Below are positions 1 to 9,252 of a stretch of DNA of 64,000 nucleotides, one piece after another; position 1 is the stretch's first letter; each line of letters starts with the position of its first letter. The position numbers and the translations under genes were made by a program. This DNA is from Aeromonas encheleia. GTDB taxonomy: Bacteria > Pseudomonadota > Gammaproteobacteria > Enterobacterales > Aeromonadaceae. The DNA lies in contig NZ_LR134376.1 of assembly GCF_900637545.1 (NCBI RefSeq), forward strand, positions 463,501 to 527,500, written 5' to 3'. The notes beneath the pieces were generated by a model, which was not told the DNA's origin, ran no database searches, and saw only the letters and a program-made list of their open reading frames with translations.

Positions 1-618
1 GAAGCCGACCACGGCGTGCAGGTCGCGCCACCAGAGCCGCCCACGCTGATTCATTCTGGGCCAGAGAATGCCGCCGACGCCGGGCCCCTTGCGCGGCCAC
101 CACAGGTAGAGGCCGCTGACGAGCAGCACTATGCCCCAGCCGGCCGCCAGCTCGATCAGCCGATCCCCGGTGGTGCCAAGCAGCAGTTCCGCATGCAGGG
201 CACGGGCCACCGCCTGCAGATTCCACTGGTTGTCCATGGTGCCGAGCAGGGCGCCGCTGGCGGGATCCATAAACAGGGTCAGCTCGCTACCCTGGCGTTT
301 GACGACAAACTGGGCGCTCAGATCCGGGGCAGCAGGGGGCAGGTATTTGCTCAGGCTGGCGTCCGGCATGGCGGTCCGCGCCTTGGTCCACAGCGCATCC
401 GCGCTTAGGGCCTTGGCCTGCAGTGGATTGGCACTCTGGGCGTGGGCGGCGGGCTGCACCTTCATCAGTTCGGGATAGAGCAGGTTGTCGAGCTGGGGCT
501 TGAACAGATACACCATGCCGGTGAGGGAGAGCAGGATCAGAAAGGGGGCGACGAACAGGCCGGCATAGAAGTGCCAGCGCCAGATCCGCTGGTAATGATT
601 CGCGTCGTGGTTTTTCAT
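1..618 (-). CDS. PepSY-associated transmembrane protein (PiuB-like), partial
   Basis: The reading frame opens at the ATG ending at 618 and is still open when the window ends, so only the N-terminal 206 residues are seen. A hydrophobic segment spans about residues 19-40 and another about 157-174, with a periplasmic PepSY-like stretch between them. After the second helix comes WWPRKG and then WWRDLHAVVGF, a pattern typical of PepSY-associated TM proteins. An AAGGA Shine-Dalgarno lies 9 nt before the ATG. Members of this family are inner-membrane proteins often found with iron or siderophore uptake genes. Substrate and neighbours on the left lie outside the window, so the iron link is inferred from the family only. 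Confidence 0.8.
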   Translation of the reverse strand, partial: MKNHDANHYQRIWRWHFYAGLFVAPFLILLSLTGMVYLFKPQLDNLLYPELMKVQPAAHAQSANPLQAKALSADALWTKARTAMPDASLSKYLPPAAPDLSAQFVVKRQGSELTLFMDPASGALLGTMDNQWNLQAVARALHAELLLGTTGDRLIELAAGWGIVLLVSGLYLWWPRKGPGVGGILWPRMNQRGRLWWRDLHAVVGF

Positions 619-676
619 CTCTGATCCTTGCGGCGGTGGCAAACGTTACGGCTGGTGGAACCTTTGGGTGGCGCGG

Positions 677-706
677 ATGATAGCAGCAACGTTTTGTTAA
701 CTGCAA
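677..706 (-). promoter_or_regulatory. candidate sigma-70 promoter of the PepSY gene
   Basis: Read on the minus strand there is TTGCAG, 18 bp, then TATCAT, about 59 bp before the start codon. The match is reasonable but was found by eye; no Fur box was recognised nearby. Confidence 0.35.
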
Positions 707-910
707 TAAAACAAAGGTGGCTCGTTCATAGACGGAGAATGCCTGCGAGCAGGAGGCCTGACAGAGGGTAAACAGGCCGGAAAGAAGACGATAGTCACCC
801 GGTGGAGCCGATGAGCATTGTGGATCAGCACCGATGGGGATGCTGGTTCTGACGGGTAAAACGGGGATGACTGCGGCGGTAAAGAGGGGAGGGAACGTCA
901 TGGGTGTGGC
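707..910. other. intergenic, no gene seen
   Basis: About 200 bp between the PepSY promoter region and the ykgJ-derived repeats. Open frames here are short or antisense and have no Shine-Dalgarno or recognisable product. Nothing else was recognised. Confidence 0.5.
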
Positions 911-1163
911 ACATCATAGAGAGGGCGATCCAGCTCTTAGCTCAGGTTGATAAACCACTTGTCCCGCTCGTCGACGCAGTCGGGCTCACCCATCTCGAAC
1001 TCCCGGCAGATGAAGGGCGCACTTCATAGAGGCGGCACATCATTGAGGGGGTGATCCAGTGCTTAGCTCAGGTTGATAAACCACTTGTCCCGTTCGTCGA
1101 TACAGTCGGGCTCACCCATCTCGAACTCCCGGCAGATGAGGGGGCGGACTTCATAGATGCGGC
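911..1163 (-). repeat. tandem duplication of the 3' end of the YkgJ-family gene
   Basis: The 3' part of the adjacent cysteine-cluster gene is present twice in direct tandem. The motif acatcat recurs at 911, 1037 and 1164 and the stop-codon context cttagctcagg recurs at 936 and 1062, so the units are 126 and 127 bp. The inner copy carries the real stop codon. The outer copy would encode a near-identical tail ending DKWFINLS, but it has lost one C of a CCC run (in the R-P-L-I-C region) and is frameshifted, as well as lying beyond the stop. It therefore looks like a decaying partial gene copy. Confidence 0.85.
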
Positions 1164-1353
1164 ACATCATGGTGTTGCGATCCAGCGCCGCACACCAGCC
1201 ATCTTCCAGCCGGTGCATCACGGGCACCTGTCCTTCTATCTCGTCCACATAGCGATCCGGTACGCCGGTATCGGTGAACAGCATCACCTCTAGGCGGCAA
1301 CAGCAGGCTTCGCAATTCTGGCAGCTGACTTCGGGCGGGTTGGCTTGGGACAT
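1063..1353 (-). CDS. YkgJ-family CxxCxxCC cysteine-cluster protein
   Basis: A 96-residue protein with an N-terminal CQNCEACCC cluster (about residues 11-19) and later single cysteines in GWCAALD, MMCRIYE, LICREFE and PDCIDE, the arrangement of the YkgJ/UPF0153 family, which is presumed to bind zinc or iron. Biochemical function is unknown for the family. Its stop codon lies in the inner copy of a tandem duplication of its own 3' end. It is transcribed in the same direction as dbpA, 83 bp downstream of it. Confidence 0.85.
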   Translation of the reverse strand: MSQANPPEVSCQNCEACCCRLEVMLFTDTGVPDRYVDEIEGQVPVMHRLEDGWCAALDRNTMMCRIYEVRPLICREFEMGEPDCIDERDKWFINLS

Positions 1354-1436
1354 GGCTCATCTCATGGTGTGTGACTGGGTTGGCAGGGGAAACAGGCGCC
1401 GTCAACAGCGCCTGTTTCCTGATAGCTGGGTGGAAC

Positions 1437-2816
1437 TTAGCCCAGCTTGCGGGCGCGATAGGTGCGGCCCTTGATCTTGCCTTCCTGCAGCCGCTTGAGG
1501 GCGGCGCTCGCCACCTGACGTTTGACCGCCACGTAGGAGTGCTGCTCCGAGATCTGGATCTTGCCGACGTCGGCACCGGCGATGCCACCTTCGCCGGTCA
1601 GGGCGCCGAGGATGTCACCGGCCCGCACCTTGGTCTTGCGGCCCGCATCGATGGAGAGGGTCACCATCTGCGGCGCGATCGGCTTGATCTCGCGGCCGAT
1701 CCCGGCCAGATCCCCTTGCGGGATGGGAGCCTGCTGGTACTCCTCGATCAGGTTGACGCGCTGGGCCTCGTTCGGCTGATAGAGGCTCAGGGCCAGGCCC
1801 TGCTGGCCGGCACGACCGGTACGGCCAATGCGGTGCACGTGCACCTCGGGGTCGTAGGTCAGCTCGTAGTTGATGACGGCGCCCAGCTCCTTGATGTCCA
1901 GCCCACGGGCGGCCACGTCGGTGGCGACCAGTATGGTGGCGCTGCCGTTGGCGAAGCGTACCAGCACCTGGTCCCGCTCGCGCTGCTCGAGATCGCCGTT
2001 CAGCGCCAGCGCCGAGAAGCCCTTGGCGGCCAGATGCTCGGCCACGTCGTTGCAGGCGCGCTTGGTGTTGCAGAACACCACGCAGGAGCTCGGCTGATGG
2101 TGGCTCAGCAGCCAGGTCAGGGCGTCGAGGCGCTGACCGGCGGGCACTTCATACAGCTTCTGCTCGATGGCGCTGCCCTCGTGCAGGGACTCCACGCTCA
2201 CCTCGACCGGATTGCGCTGCACGCCGCGGCTCATCTGGGCGATCCCCTCCGGGTAGGTGGCGGAGAACAGCAGGGTCTGGCGGCGCTCGGGCGCATAGCT
2301 GATGACTTTATTGATGTCTTCGCCAAAGCCCATGTCCAGCATGCGATCCGCTTCGTCCAGCACCAGGGTCTCCAGGCTGGACAGCTCCAGGGTGCCCTGC
2401 TCCAGATGCTTGAGAATGCGGCCAGGGGTGCCGACGGCGATGTGGGCACCGAAGCCCAGGGTGGCGGACTGAGGCGCGGTCGGGGTGCCGCCACACAGGG
2501 TCACCAGCTTGACGTTCGGCAGGGCGCGGGCCAGACGACGGATCTCCTGGGCGACCTGATCCGCCAGCTCGCGAGTCGGGCAGAGCACCAGGGCCTGCAC
2601 GTCGACGCGGTTGACGTTGAGCCGGGAGAGCAGGCCGAGGGCGAAGGCGGCGGTCTTGCCACTGCCGGTTTTTGCCTTGGCGATCAGGTCTTTACCGTCG
2701 AGCACCAGGGGCAGGCTCTGAGCCTGGATCGGGGTCATCTGCAGATAACCCAGGCTGGCGAGGTTCTCCAGCAGGGCGGGGGAGAGGTTGAGGCTGCTAA
2801 ATTCGCTGTTGTTCAC
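1437..2816 (-). CDS. dbpA: ATP-dependent RNA helicase DbpA
   Basis: A DEAD-box helicase of 459 residues, the usual DbpA length. It has an N-terminal Q motif (about residues 5-35), Walker A AKTGSGKT (48-55), DEAD (154-157), SAT (185-187) and HRIGRTGRAG (about 328-337). The C-terminal 75 residues form a basic RNA-binding domain of the DbpA type (GDILGALTGEGGI and the GRTYRARKLG end). DbpA is activated by 23S rRNA helix 92 and acts in 50S ribosome assembly. It appears monocistronic or leads into the downstream ykgJ-like gene. Confidence 0.95.
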   Translation of the reverse strand: MNNSEFSSLNLSPALLENLASLGYLQMTPIQAQSLPLVLDGKDLIAKAKTGSGKTAAFALGLLSRLNVNRVDVQALVLCPTRELADQVAQEIRRLARALPNVKLVTLCGGTPTAPQSATLGFGAHIAVGTPGRILKHLEQGTLELSSLETLVLDEADRMLDMGFGEDINKVISYAPERRQTLLFSATYPEGIAQMSRGVQRNPVEVSVESLHEGSAIEQKLYEVPAGQRLDALTWLLSHHQPSSCVVFCNTKRACNDVAEHLAAKGFSALALNGDLEQRERDQVLVRFANGSATILVATDVAARGLDIKELGAVINYELTYDPEVHVHRIGRTGRAGQQGLALSLYQPNEAQRVNLIEEYQQAPIPQGDLAGIGREIKPIAPQMVTLSIDAGRKTKVRAGDILGALTGEGGIAGADVGKIQISEQHSYVAVKRQVASAALKRLQEGKIKGRTYRARKLG

Positions 2817-3353
2817 AAGAGGACTCTATATCGGGAAAACGGGCTGCGCGTGGCGCAAGGGCGCGCATTGTACCAGAGAGTGCCGCCGCGTGGGATGGAT
2901 TGTGGCGGATTTTTGAACGCCGGAGCCGAAGGCGTCGGCCAGGCGGGGATCCCGTGACAGGGAGGTTGGGAGTCGATCCGCCCCGGCGTAACGACCTCGA
3001 TGGCTATTGACTAATTATGCGTAAACGAGATAAACGTTTTCCATCTGATTTGATTAAATATTGCGATGCCGAGCCGGTTTTTAATGGGCTGACAGCCAGA
3101 CGGGTCTGCGGGAAATAATGAGGAAATAGAACGCCATGCGAAGAAGTTGAAATATAACTCATTGTTTTTTATTTGATATTTTTATCATAAGAGGTGATGG
3201 GACTCTTATTTCATGATTAATTAATTTAAAAACGTTTGTATTATCCTGGGTGCATATTTTTACCGCAGATTGTGATGGCTATCTGATTTTTAAATATGCA
3301 AATCTCTATGATGGCGCCGGTCAAAAATTACAATTCACTCAGGTGCTACTGGT
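2817..3353. other. long AT-rich intergenic region upstream of the nucleoside transporter
   Basis: This 537-bp divergent gap separates dbpA from the nupC-family gene. The dbpA-proximal 180 bp are GC-rich and the rest is markedly AT-rich, as expected for a regulated promoter. A weak CRP-like element (TGTGA, 6 bp, TCTGA) lies near 3271 and a TATGAT -10-like hexamer near 3307, but neither is convincing. No gene was recognised. Confidence 0.4.
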
Positions 3354-4559
3354 ATGGAATACGTTCACTTTGTGCTCGGACTGGTGATGGTCCTCGTGCT
3401 CGCGTTGCTGGCTAACCGCCACAACTGGAAACAGATCAAGCTGCGCTATATCGGCCAGCTGTTGGTGGTGGAACTGGCGCTGGCCTGGTTCATGCTGAAC
3501 TCCGAAGTGGGCCTGGCCGTGGTGGGTGGCTTCGCCGCCGGCTTCACCAAGCTGATGGAGTTTGCCAAGCAGGGTACCGACTTCGTGTTCGGTGGCCTGG
3601 TCAACGAGGGAGCCTTCTCCTTCTTCCTGATGGTGTTGATGCCCATCGTCTTCATCTCGGTGCTGATCGGTATCTTGCAGTACATCCGTCTGCTGCCCAT
3701 CATCATCCGTGGCATCGGCACCGTGCTGGCCAAGATCAACGGCATGGGCAAGCTGGAATCCTTCAACGCCATCAGCTCCATGATCGTCGGCCAGTCCGAG
3801 AACTTCATCGCGCTCAAGAACACCCTGCCGCACCTGAACGAGAAGCAGATGTACACCCTGGCGGCGACGGCCATGTCCACCGTCTCCATGTCCATCGTCG
3901 GTGCCTACATGCAGCTGATCGAGCCGCGTTACGTGGTGGCCGCGCTGGTGCTCAACATGTTCAGCACCTTCATAGTGCTGTCGCTGATCAACCCGTACGA
4001 GCCGGACAACTCGGTCACCGATCTGAAGGCCATAGCCGAGGGTGACGAGCACCATACCCCGAAGAAAGAGAACTTCTTCGAGATGCTGGGCGAATACATC
4101 ATGGCCGGTTTCTCCGTGGCCGTGATCGTGGCCGCCATGCTGGTCGGTTTCATCGCCCTGATCGCCCTGGTCAACTACCTGTTCGAGATGGCGTTTGGCG
4201 TCAACTTCCAGTACGTCATGGGCTACATCTTCTATCCGATCGCCTGGATCCTGGGTATCCCCAGTGGTGAGGCGCTGCAAGCCGGCTCCATCATGGCGAC
4301 CAAGCTGGTGACCAACGAGTTCGTGGCCATGATGGATCTGGGCAAGATCGCCGCCGATCTGTCCCCGCGTACCATCGGTATCCTCTCCATTTTCATGGTG
4401 TCGTTCGCCAACTTCAGCTCCATCGGCATCATCGCCGGTGCGGTGAAGGCGCTGAACGAGGAGAAGGGCAACATGGTCTCCCGCTTCGGCCTGAAGCTGG
4501 TGTACGGCTCTACCCTGGTGAGCCTGCTCTCCGCGGTGATCGCCGGTGTGATGATCTAA
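3354..4559 (+). CDS. NupC-family concentrative nucleoside:cation symporter
   Basis: A 401-residue polytopic inner-membrane protein of the CNT (NupC) family, which imports nucleosides coupled to protons or sodium. Diagnostic segments include the central [11 protein letters not shown] loop, the [12 protein letters not shown] helix and the [12 protein letters not shown] motif near the C-terminus, which line the substrate and cation sites in the family. About eight to ten hydrophobic helices are visible. It stands alone, behind a long AT-rich promoter region and before a strong terminator. It could equally be named NupC or NupX (YeiJ/YeiM); nucleoside preference cannot be read from the sequence. 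Confidence 0.9.
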   Translation: MEYVHFVLGLVMVLVLALLANRHNWKQIKLRYIGQLLVVELALAWFMLNSEVGLAVVGGFAAGFTKLMEFAKQGTDFVFGGLVNEGAFSFFLMVLMPIVFISVLIGILQYIRLLPIIIRGIGTVLAKINGMGKLESFNAISSMIVGQSENFIALKNTLPHLNEKQMYTLAATAMSTVSMSIVGAYMQLIEPRYVVAALVLNMFSTFIVLSLINPYEPDNSVTDLKAIAEGDEHHTPKKENFFEMLGEYIMAGFSVAVIVAAMLVGFIALIALVNYLFEMAFGVNFQYVMGYIFYPIAWILGIPSGEALQAGSIMATKLVTNEFVAMMDLGKIAADLSPRTIGILSIFMVSFANFSSIGIIAGAVKALNEEKGNMVSRFGLKLVYGSTLVSLLSAVIAGVMI

Positions 4560-4580
4560 GCCTTACCGCATTTGTACTGA

Positions 4581-4612
4581 TAAACCCCTGCCCAGTCAGG
4601 GGTTTATTTTTT
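4581..4612 (+). terminator. rho-independent terminator after the nucleoside transporter
   Basis: A 10-bp perfect stem (TAAACCCCTG / CAGGGGTTTA) with a 6-nt loop is followed by six T residues, 22 bp after the stop codon. Confidence 0.9.
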
Positions 4613-4687
4613 CCTGGCCCGGAACTTTTCTATTTTATCCTGCTCTGAACTGATTGAATGAAAATGAACCAGGACCGGGAGAACAGG

Positions 4688-5278
4688 ATGAGATGGTTGA
4701 TATGGGGAATGGCAATGCTGCTGGCTGGCTGTGCCGCCAAGGGGGACACACCGGAGCAGAAGCGGGGCTATGTGCAGGAGATGCGCGAGCAGGTGCTGAG
4801 CGAGCTCTACCAGGAGAAGGCGAGCATCCGTGATGAGGTGCAACAGGCCAAGGGTTATGCGGTCTTCTCCAGCGTCAATAACAGCCTGGTCTTTGTCAGC
4901 GCAGGCAGCGGCTTTGGTGTGGTGCGGGACAATGGGACCGGTCAGGATGTCTACATGAGCATGGCCAATGCCGGGGTGGGGCTGGGTCTTGGCATCAAGG
5001 ACTTCAGGGCGCTGATCCTGTTCAACGACGCCGATGCGTTGAAGCACTTCATCGAGGTGGGCTGGGAGGCGGGGGCGCAGGCCGATGCGGCGGCACGCTC
5101 CGGTGACAAGGGCAGCGAATTGCTCAATAAAACCGCCAGCACGGGGACCAAGAAGGTGACCATCTATCAGCTGACCCAAAGCGGTCTGGTGTTGCAGGCG
5201 ACCCTGCAGGGTTACAAGTACTGGACCGATGATGAACTCAACGCACCTGGTCCGGCCGAGGTACAGACGGTGCAGTGA
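4688..5278 (+). CDS. SYLF (YSC84-like) domain lipoprotein
   Basis: The ATG at 4688 is preferred because GGGAG lies just upstream and the product then begins with a compact signal peptide ending in the lipobox LAGC. An in-frame ATG at 4658 would add ten hydrophilic residues. The mature part (about 175 residues) holds a SYLF/YSC84 domain, recognisable from the AKGYAVFSSV and GSGFGVVRDN segments and the glycine-rich ANAGVGLGLG stretch. SYLF domains bind lipids in eukaryotes; bacterial members are envelope lipoproteins of unknown role. It is flanked by terminators on both sides and is probably monocistronic. Confidence 0.85.
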   Translation: MRWLIWGMAMLLAGCAAKGDTPEQKRGYVQEMREQVLSELYQEKASIRDEVQQAKGYAVFSSVNNSLVFVSAGSGFGVVRDNGTGQDVYMSMANAGVGLGLGIKDFRALILFNDADALKHFIEVGWEAGAQADAAARSGDKGSELLNKTASTGTKKVTIYQLTQSGLVLQATLQGYKYWTDDELNAPGPAEVQTVQ

Positions 5279-5394
5279 TCTGCCATGAGCTCATCTTATG
5301 CGCGAGATCGTTGAACCATGCTGGTTGGCTATTTTGGGGGTTAATGAGAGCTGTCAGGGCATTTGCCTCTGCATGAATGCAGGTCGATATGCGT

Positions 5395-5422
5395 AAAAAA
5401 GGGTCCCTAGGGACCCTTTTTT
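5395..5422. terminator. bidirectional terminator between converging genes
   Basis: The fully palindromic 16-mer GGGTCCCTAGGGACCC is bracketed by A6 and T6, so it can end both the plus-strand lipoprotein transcript and the minus-strand BIG2 transcript. Confidence 0.9.
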
Positions 5423-5436
5423 GTTGTGGTTGATGG

Positions 5437-8400
5437 TTAAGGTATCAGGCCAGGGAAAGTCAATATGTTGCTGGATACCCCATTGAGCTCGGCTTGGAAG
5501 TTGGTACTGCCGAGGGGAATAACCAACACATAGGTATTGCCCAGCCCCAAGGCCAACAGACCGCCATTCATGCGCCAAGTCGCACTGCTGGTCACATTCT
5601 GTGTGCTGCCGTCCGAGTAGTGGCCTATCGCCGTGAAGGTGATAGTCCTTACCGTGTTCAGCAAGTTAATACTGCTGGTGGAGCTGATTACCAAGCTGCT
5701 CAGCACCGCATTGCTGACGGTGACCGGCAGGGAGGCTGTGACACCCTGTACGTTGACACTGACGTTCGCACTGCCGACGGTGACCCCAGTCGCCAGGCCC
5801 GTCGACGTGACGCTGAATACGCCGGGGTTGCTGCTCAGCCAATTGGCCTGAGCGGAGACATCCTGAGTGGTTGTGTCGCTCAGCGTCGCCGTGACCTTGA
5901 GCTGTGTCGATGTGCCCGCCGCCAGCGGGCTAATGGGAGCGATAGCCACGCTGACGACCACCGCATTGGATACCGTCACTCCCAACGTGGCGCTCTCTCC
6001 ATTCAGAGTCCCTGTGATGGTGGCAGTTCCCGGTTGCAGCGCAGTGACCAGGCCGGAATTGAGGCCAACACTCGCAATGGCTGGGGCACTGCTGGTCCAG
6101 CTGACATTGGCGGTGACATCTACGGTGCTGCCATCGCTGTAGCTACCCTGGGCGGTCAGTTGACCCGTCAGCCCTGCAGCCAACGTTAAGGGCGGTACCG
6201 TGATGTTGAGTCCACCCGGATTGAGGGCGGCACTGGTCACGGTGATCAACAGGGTCGCATTTTGCCCGTTCAGAGTACCGGTAATCACAGCAACACCCGG
6301 CGTAACCGCTGTGACCAGGCCGGTCGAGCTGACGGTCGCAACAGCGGGGGTGCCGCTGCTCCAGCTGACACTGTTGGTGACGTTGATGTTGCTGCCGTCA
6401 CTGTAGCTGCCATTGGCGGCAAGCTGACCGGTCAGACCGGCGGCCAGGGTCAATGGGGGCACCGTGATGCTGAGTCCAAATGGGTTAAGGATGGCGTTGG
6501 TGACAGTCACCTGCAGGGTCGCAGTTTGCCCGCCAAGAGTTCCTGTAATGGTGGCCGTTCCCGGTACGACAGCAGTGACCAGGCCGGTGTTGAGGCCAAC
6601 GGTCGCAACGGTAGGGGCGCTGCTGGTCCAACTGACATTGGCGGTGACATCCAGGTTGCTGCCATCGCTGTAGCTACCATTGGCGACGAGCTGGCCGGTC
6701 AGGCCGGCAGCCAGGGTCAAAGGTGGCACTGTGATGGTGAGCCCACCGGGATTGATGGCTGCGTTGGTGACAGTCACCAGCAGGGTTGCAGTTTCTCCAT
6801 TCAGGGTGCCCGTGATGGTGGTGATTCCCGGCGCGACAGCAGTGACCAGACCGGTGTGGAGGCCAACGGACGCAACGGCAGGGTTGCTGCTGGCCCAGCT
6901 GACGGAGGTGGTCACATTCACGTTGCTGCCATCGCTATAACTACCATTGGCAACCAGTTGACCTGTCAGGCCTGCGGCCAGGGTCAGAGGCGGTGTGGCT
7001 ATGGTCAACCCACCTGCAATGAGCACCGCATTGCTGACAGTGACTAACAGGGTCGCACTCTGGCCGCCCAGGGTACCAGTGATGGTGGCGGTGCCGGGGG
7101 CGACGCCAGTGACCAGACCGGATGCATCGACGGTGGCGACAGCCGGATCACTGCTGACCCAGGTGACGGAGGCGGTCACATCCACACTGCTGCCATCACT
7201 GTAGTTGCCGTTGGCGGCAAGCTGACCGGTCTGACCGGCTGCCAGCGTCATGGGCGGCACCGTGATGGTGAGCCCACCTGCATTGATAGTGGCGTTGGTG
7301 ACGGTGACGGAGAGCGTTGCACTCTGGCCATCCAGGATGCCGGTGATGGTGGCGGTGCCGGGGGCGACAGCGGTGACCAGGCCGGTCAGGCTAACGGTTG
7401 CGATGGCTGGATCACTGGTGTCCCATTGGACATTGGCGGTGACATCCGCGCTCGTGCCATCGCTGTAGGTTCCGCTGGCGGCAAGCTGACCCGTCAGGCC
7501 AACGGCCAGCGTCAGTGGCGGCACCGTGATGGTGAGTCCACCGACATTGAGGGTGGCGTTGGTGACGGTGACAGAGAGCGTTGCGCTCTGGCCGTCCAGG
7601 GTGCCGGTGATGGTGGCGGTGCCGGGGGCGACGCCAGTGACCAGACCGGATGCATCGACGGTGGCGACAGCGGGGTCACTGCTGGTCCAGCTGACGGAGG
7701 TGGTCACATTCACACTGCTGCCATCGCTGTAGCTGCCGTTGGCGGCAAGCTGACCGGTCAGGCCGGCTGACAGCGTCATGGGCGGTACCGTGATGGTGAG
7801 CCCACCGGCATTGAGGGTGGCACCGGTCACCTCCAGCGTAGAAGCGTTGCTGGTCACGTTCTGGAACTTGGCCGAAATGATGGTATTCCCTTCATTGAAG
7901 GCGGTCGCCTCACCATTCAGGTCGATGGTGGCTACGTTGATGTCCGAACTATCCCAGTCGACCTGACTGGTGAGATCCTGCGATGAGTTGTCGCTGAAGG
8001 TCGCTATTGCCTGGAATTGCTGCTTGGTCCCTTTGGGCAGTGATTTGGCTGCGGGGGTAATCTGGATGGAGGTGGTAATGGCGTTGGTGACAGTCAGTGT
8101 TGCACTGCGACTGATGGCTCCCAGCGTGGCGGAGAGTGTTACCTGGCCAATGCCTTTGCTCGTGACCAGTCCCACACTATTGATATCTGCCAATGTGGTG
8201 TCACTGCTGCTCCACTGCACCTGTTCCGAAACATCTTGAGTGGAGCCGTCCTGGAAGGTAGCGATGGCCTGCAACTGGGTCTTGGTGCCCAAAGCAATGG
8301 AGCTTGCTGCAGGAATGACTTGCAGAGTGCTGGCGCTGGTGTTGTTGACCGTGACGCTGGTAGTGGCAGTTACACCGAGCAGGCTTGCGGAGAGGGTGAC

Positions 8401-9252
8401 AGTGCCTGCAGCGACACCGGTGACCTGACCCGTACCATCAATGGTTGCGACGGCGGGGTTACTGCTCAACCAGCCTACCTGAGAGGAGACATCCTGAACG
8501 CTTTGGTCAGCAAGAGTAGCGAGGGCCGTCAGCTTCGTCTTGGTGCCGATAGCCAGGGTGACCGTGGCTGGAGTGATCTGGATCTGGCTGATCGCCAGAT
8601 TCACTGCAGAGACGCTAGTCTGACCGGTGACACCTTGCAGGGTGGCGCTGACGGTAGCATCGCCGATATCGCGAGCAGTAATCTTACCTTGTGTATCGAC
8701 TTCCAGCACGGCCGGGTTGCTGCTCTGCCAGTTGGCTTGGGTCGACACATCTTTGGTGCTGTCATCGGATAGGGTGGCGATGGCTTGCAATTGCAGCGAC
8801 AACCCCTTGGCCACCTTGGTGGTGGGGGGAATGACGCTGATCTTGGTAGCAATGGCATCAGTGATGGTCAGCGTGGACGCATTGCTGGTGACCCCCTGAT
8901 AGCTGGCCGTTATCTCGGTCTTGCTGATTTTGAGTGGTTTGGCCAGGCCTTTCTCATCGATGGTGGCAATGCTGGTGTCGGCACTGCTCCAAGTGGCCAG
9001 AGCCGTGATGTCTTCCGTGGTGTTATCGCTATAGGTTGCAATAGCCGAATATTGGGTGCTGATGCCAAGCGGGGTGCTGGGATTGGCTTCGGCCCTGGTC
9101 TTGGTGCCTGCGGTGTCGGCAGAGATATCGATCTTGGTCAGCGTCTTGGCGCCTGGATCGGGGGACTCATTTCCTCCTCCCCCTCCTCCACCACAACTGA
9201 ATAAGAAGAGGGTAAGAAACAGTGAGAGAAATACATTCATTGGTTTGCTCAT
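5437..9252 (-). CDS. large lipoprotein with 14 BIG2 (bacterial Ig-like) repeats
   Basis: The ATG ending at 9252 is chosen because AGGGGAAT precedes it and the product then starts with a signal peptide and lipobox LFSC, followed by seven glycines and a flexible linker. A longer frame from 9360 would bury the signal peptide. The 1271-residue protein is otherwise fourteen consecutive BIG2-type beta-sandwich repeats of about 85-90 residues. Repeats 1-5, 13 and 14 are divergent, and repeats 6-12 are near copies. BIG2 repeats occur in surface adhesins and intimin-like proteins. I infer a surface-exposed rod anchored in the outer membrane; no catalytic domain or secretion signal beyond the lipobox is visible. 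Confidence 0.88.
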   Translation of the reverse strand: MSKPMNVFLSLFLTLFLFSCGGGGGGGNESPDPGAKTLTKIDISADTAGTKTRAEANPSTPLGISTQYSAIATYSDNTTEDITALATWSSADTSIATIDEKGLAKPLKISKTEITASYQGVTSNASTLTITDAIATKISVIPPTTKVAKGLSLQLQAIATLSDDSTKDVSTQANWQSSNPAVLEVDTQGKITARDIGDATVSATLQGVTGQTSVSAVNLAISQIQITPATVTLAIGTKTKLTALATLADQSVQDVSSQVGWLSSNPAVATIDGTGQVTGVAAGTVTLSASLLGVTATTSVTVNNTSASTLQVIPAASSIALGTKTQLQAIATFQDGSTQDVSEQVQWSSSDTTLADINSVGLVTSKGIGQVTLSATLGAISRSATLTVTNAITTSIQITPAAKSLPKGTKQQFQAIATFSDNSSQDLTSQVDWDSSDINVATIDLNGEATAFNEGNTIISAKFQNVTSNASTLEVTGATLNAGGLTITVPPMTLSAGLTGQLAANGSYSDGSSVNVTTSVSWTSSDPAVATVDASGLVTGVAPGTATITGTLDGQSATLSVTVTNATLNVGGLTITVPPLTLAVGLTGQLAASGTYSDGTSADVTANVQWDTSDPAIATVSLTGLVTAVAPGTATITGILDGQSATLSVTVTNATINAGGLTITVPPMTLAAGQTGQLAANGNYSDGSSVDVTASVTWVSSDPAVATVDASGLVTGVAPGTATITGTLGGQSATLLVTVSNAVLIAGGLTIATPPLTLAAGLTGQLVANGSYSDGSNVNVTTSVSWASSNPAVASVGLHTGLVTAVAPGITTITGTLNGETATLLVTVTNAAINPGGLTITVPPLTLAAGLTGQLVANGSYSDGSNLDVTANVSWTSSAPTVATVGLNTGLVTAVVPGTATITGTLGGQTATLQVTVTNAILNPFGLSITVPPLTLAAGLTGQLAANGSYSDGSNINVTNSVSWSSGTPAVATVSSTGLVTAVTPGVAVITGTLNGQNATLLITVTSAALNPGGLNITVPPLTLAAGLTGQLTAQGSYSDGSTVDVTANVSWTSSAPAIASVGLNSGLVTALQPGTATITGTLNGESATLGVTVSNAVVVSVAIAPISPLAAGTSTQLKVTATLSDTTTQDVSAQANWLSSNPGVFSVTSTGLATGVTVGSANVSVNVQGVTASLPVTVSNAVLSSLVISSTSSINLLNTVRTITFTAIGHYSDGSTQNVTSSATWRMNGGLLALGLGNTYVLVIPLGSTNFQAELNGVSSNILTFPGLIP
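5956..7797 (-). repeat. seven tandem ~264-267 bp repeats inside the BIG2 gene
   Basis: Repeats 6-12 of the BIG2 protein are encoded by seven direct DNA repeats of 252-267 bp. Each starts near a GG-L-T-I-T-V-P-P segment and shares LTGQLxANGSYSDGS and GLVTxVxPGTATITGTL. The level of similarity at DNA level suggests recent amplification or gene conversion, and copy number could vary between strains. Confidence 0.85.

Noticed and set aside
287-901. Long minus-strand open frame (204 codons) overlapping the start of the PepSY gene
   Set aside because: It reads the PepSY gene in a different frame, has a serine/arginine/proline-rich composition, no Shine-Dalgarno and no recognisable domain.
1371-2957. 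528-codon plus-strand frame opposite dbpA
   Set aside because: GC-rich antisense shadow of a certain gene; composition (G/L/A/H/Q-rich) and lack of domains are typical of such frames.
3270-3290. CRP site upstream of the nupC-family gene
   Set aside because: Only one half-site matches (TGTGA); the other (TCTGA) is too poor to call.
5956-7797. Regularly spaced direct repeats considered as CRISPR
   Set aside because: The unit is ~264 bp, in frame and encodes Ig-like domains; there are no spacers or cas genes.
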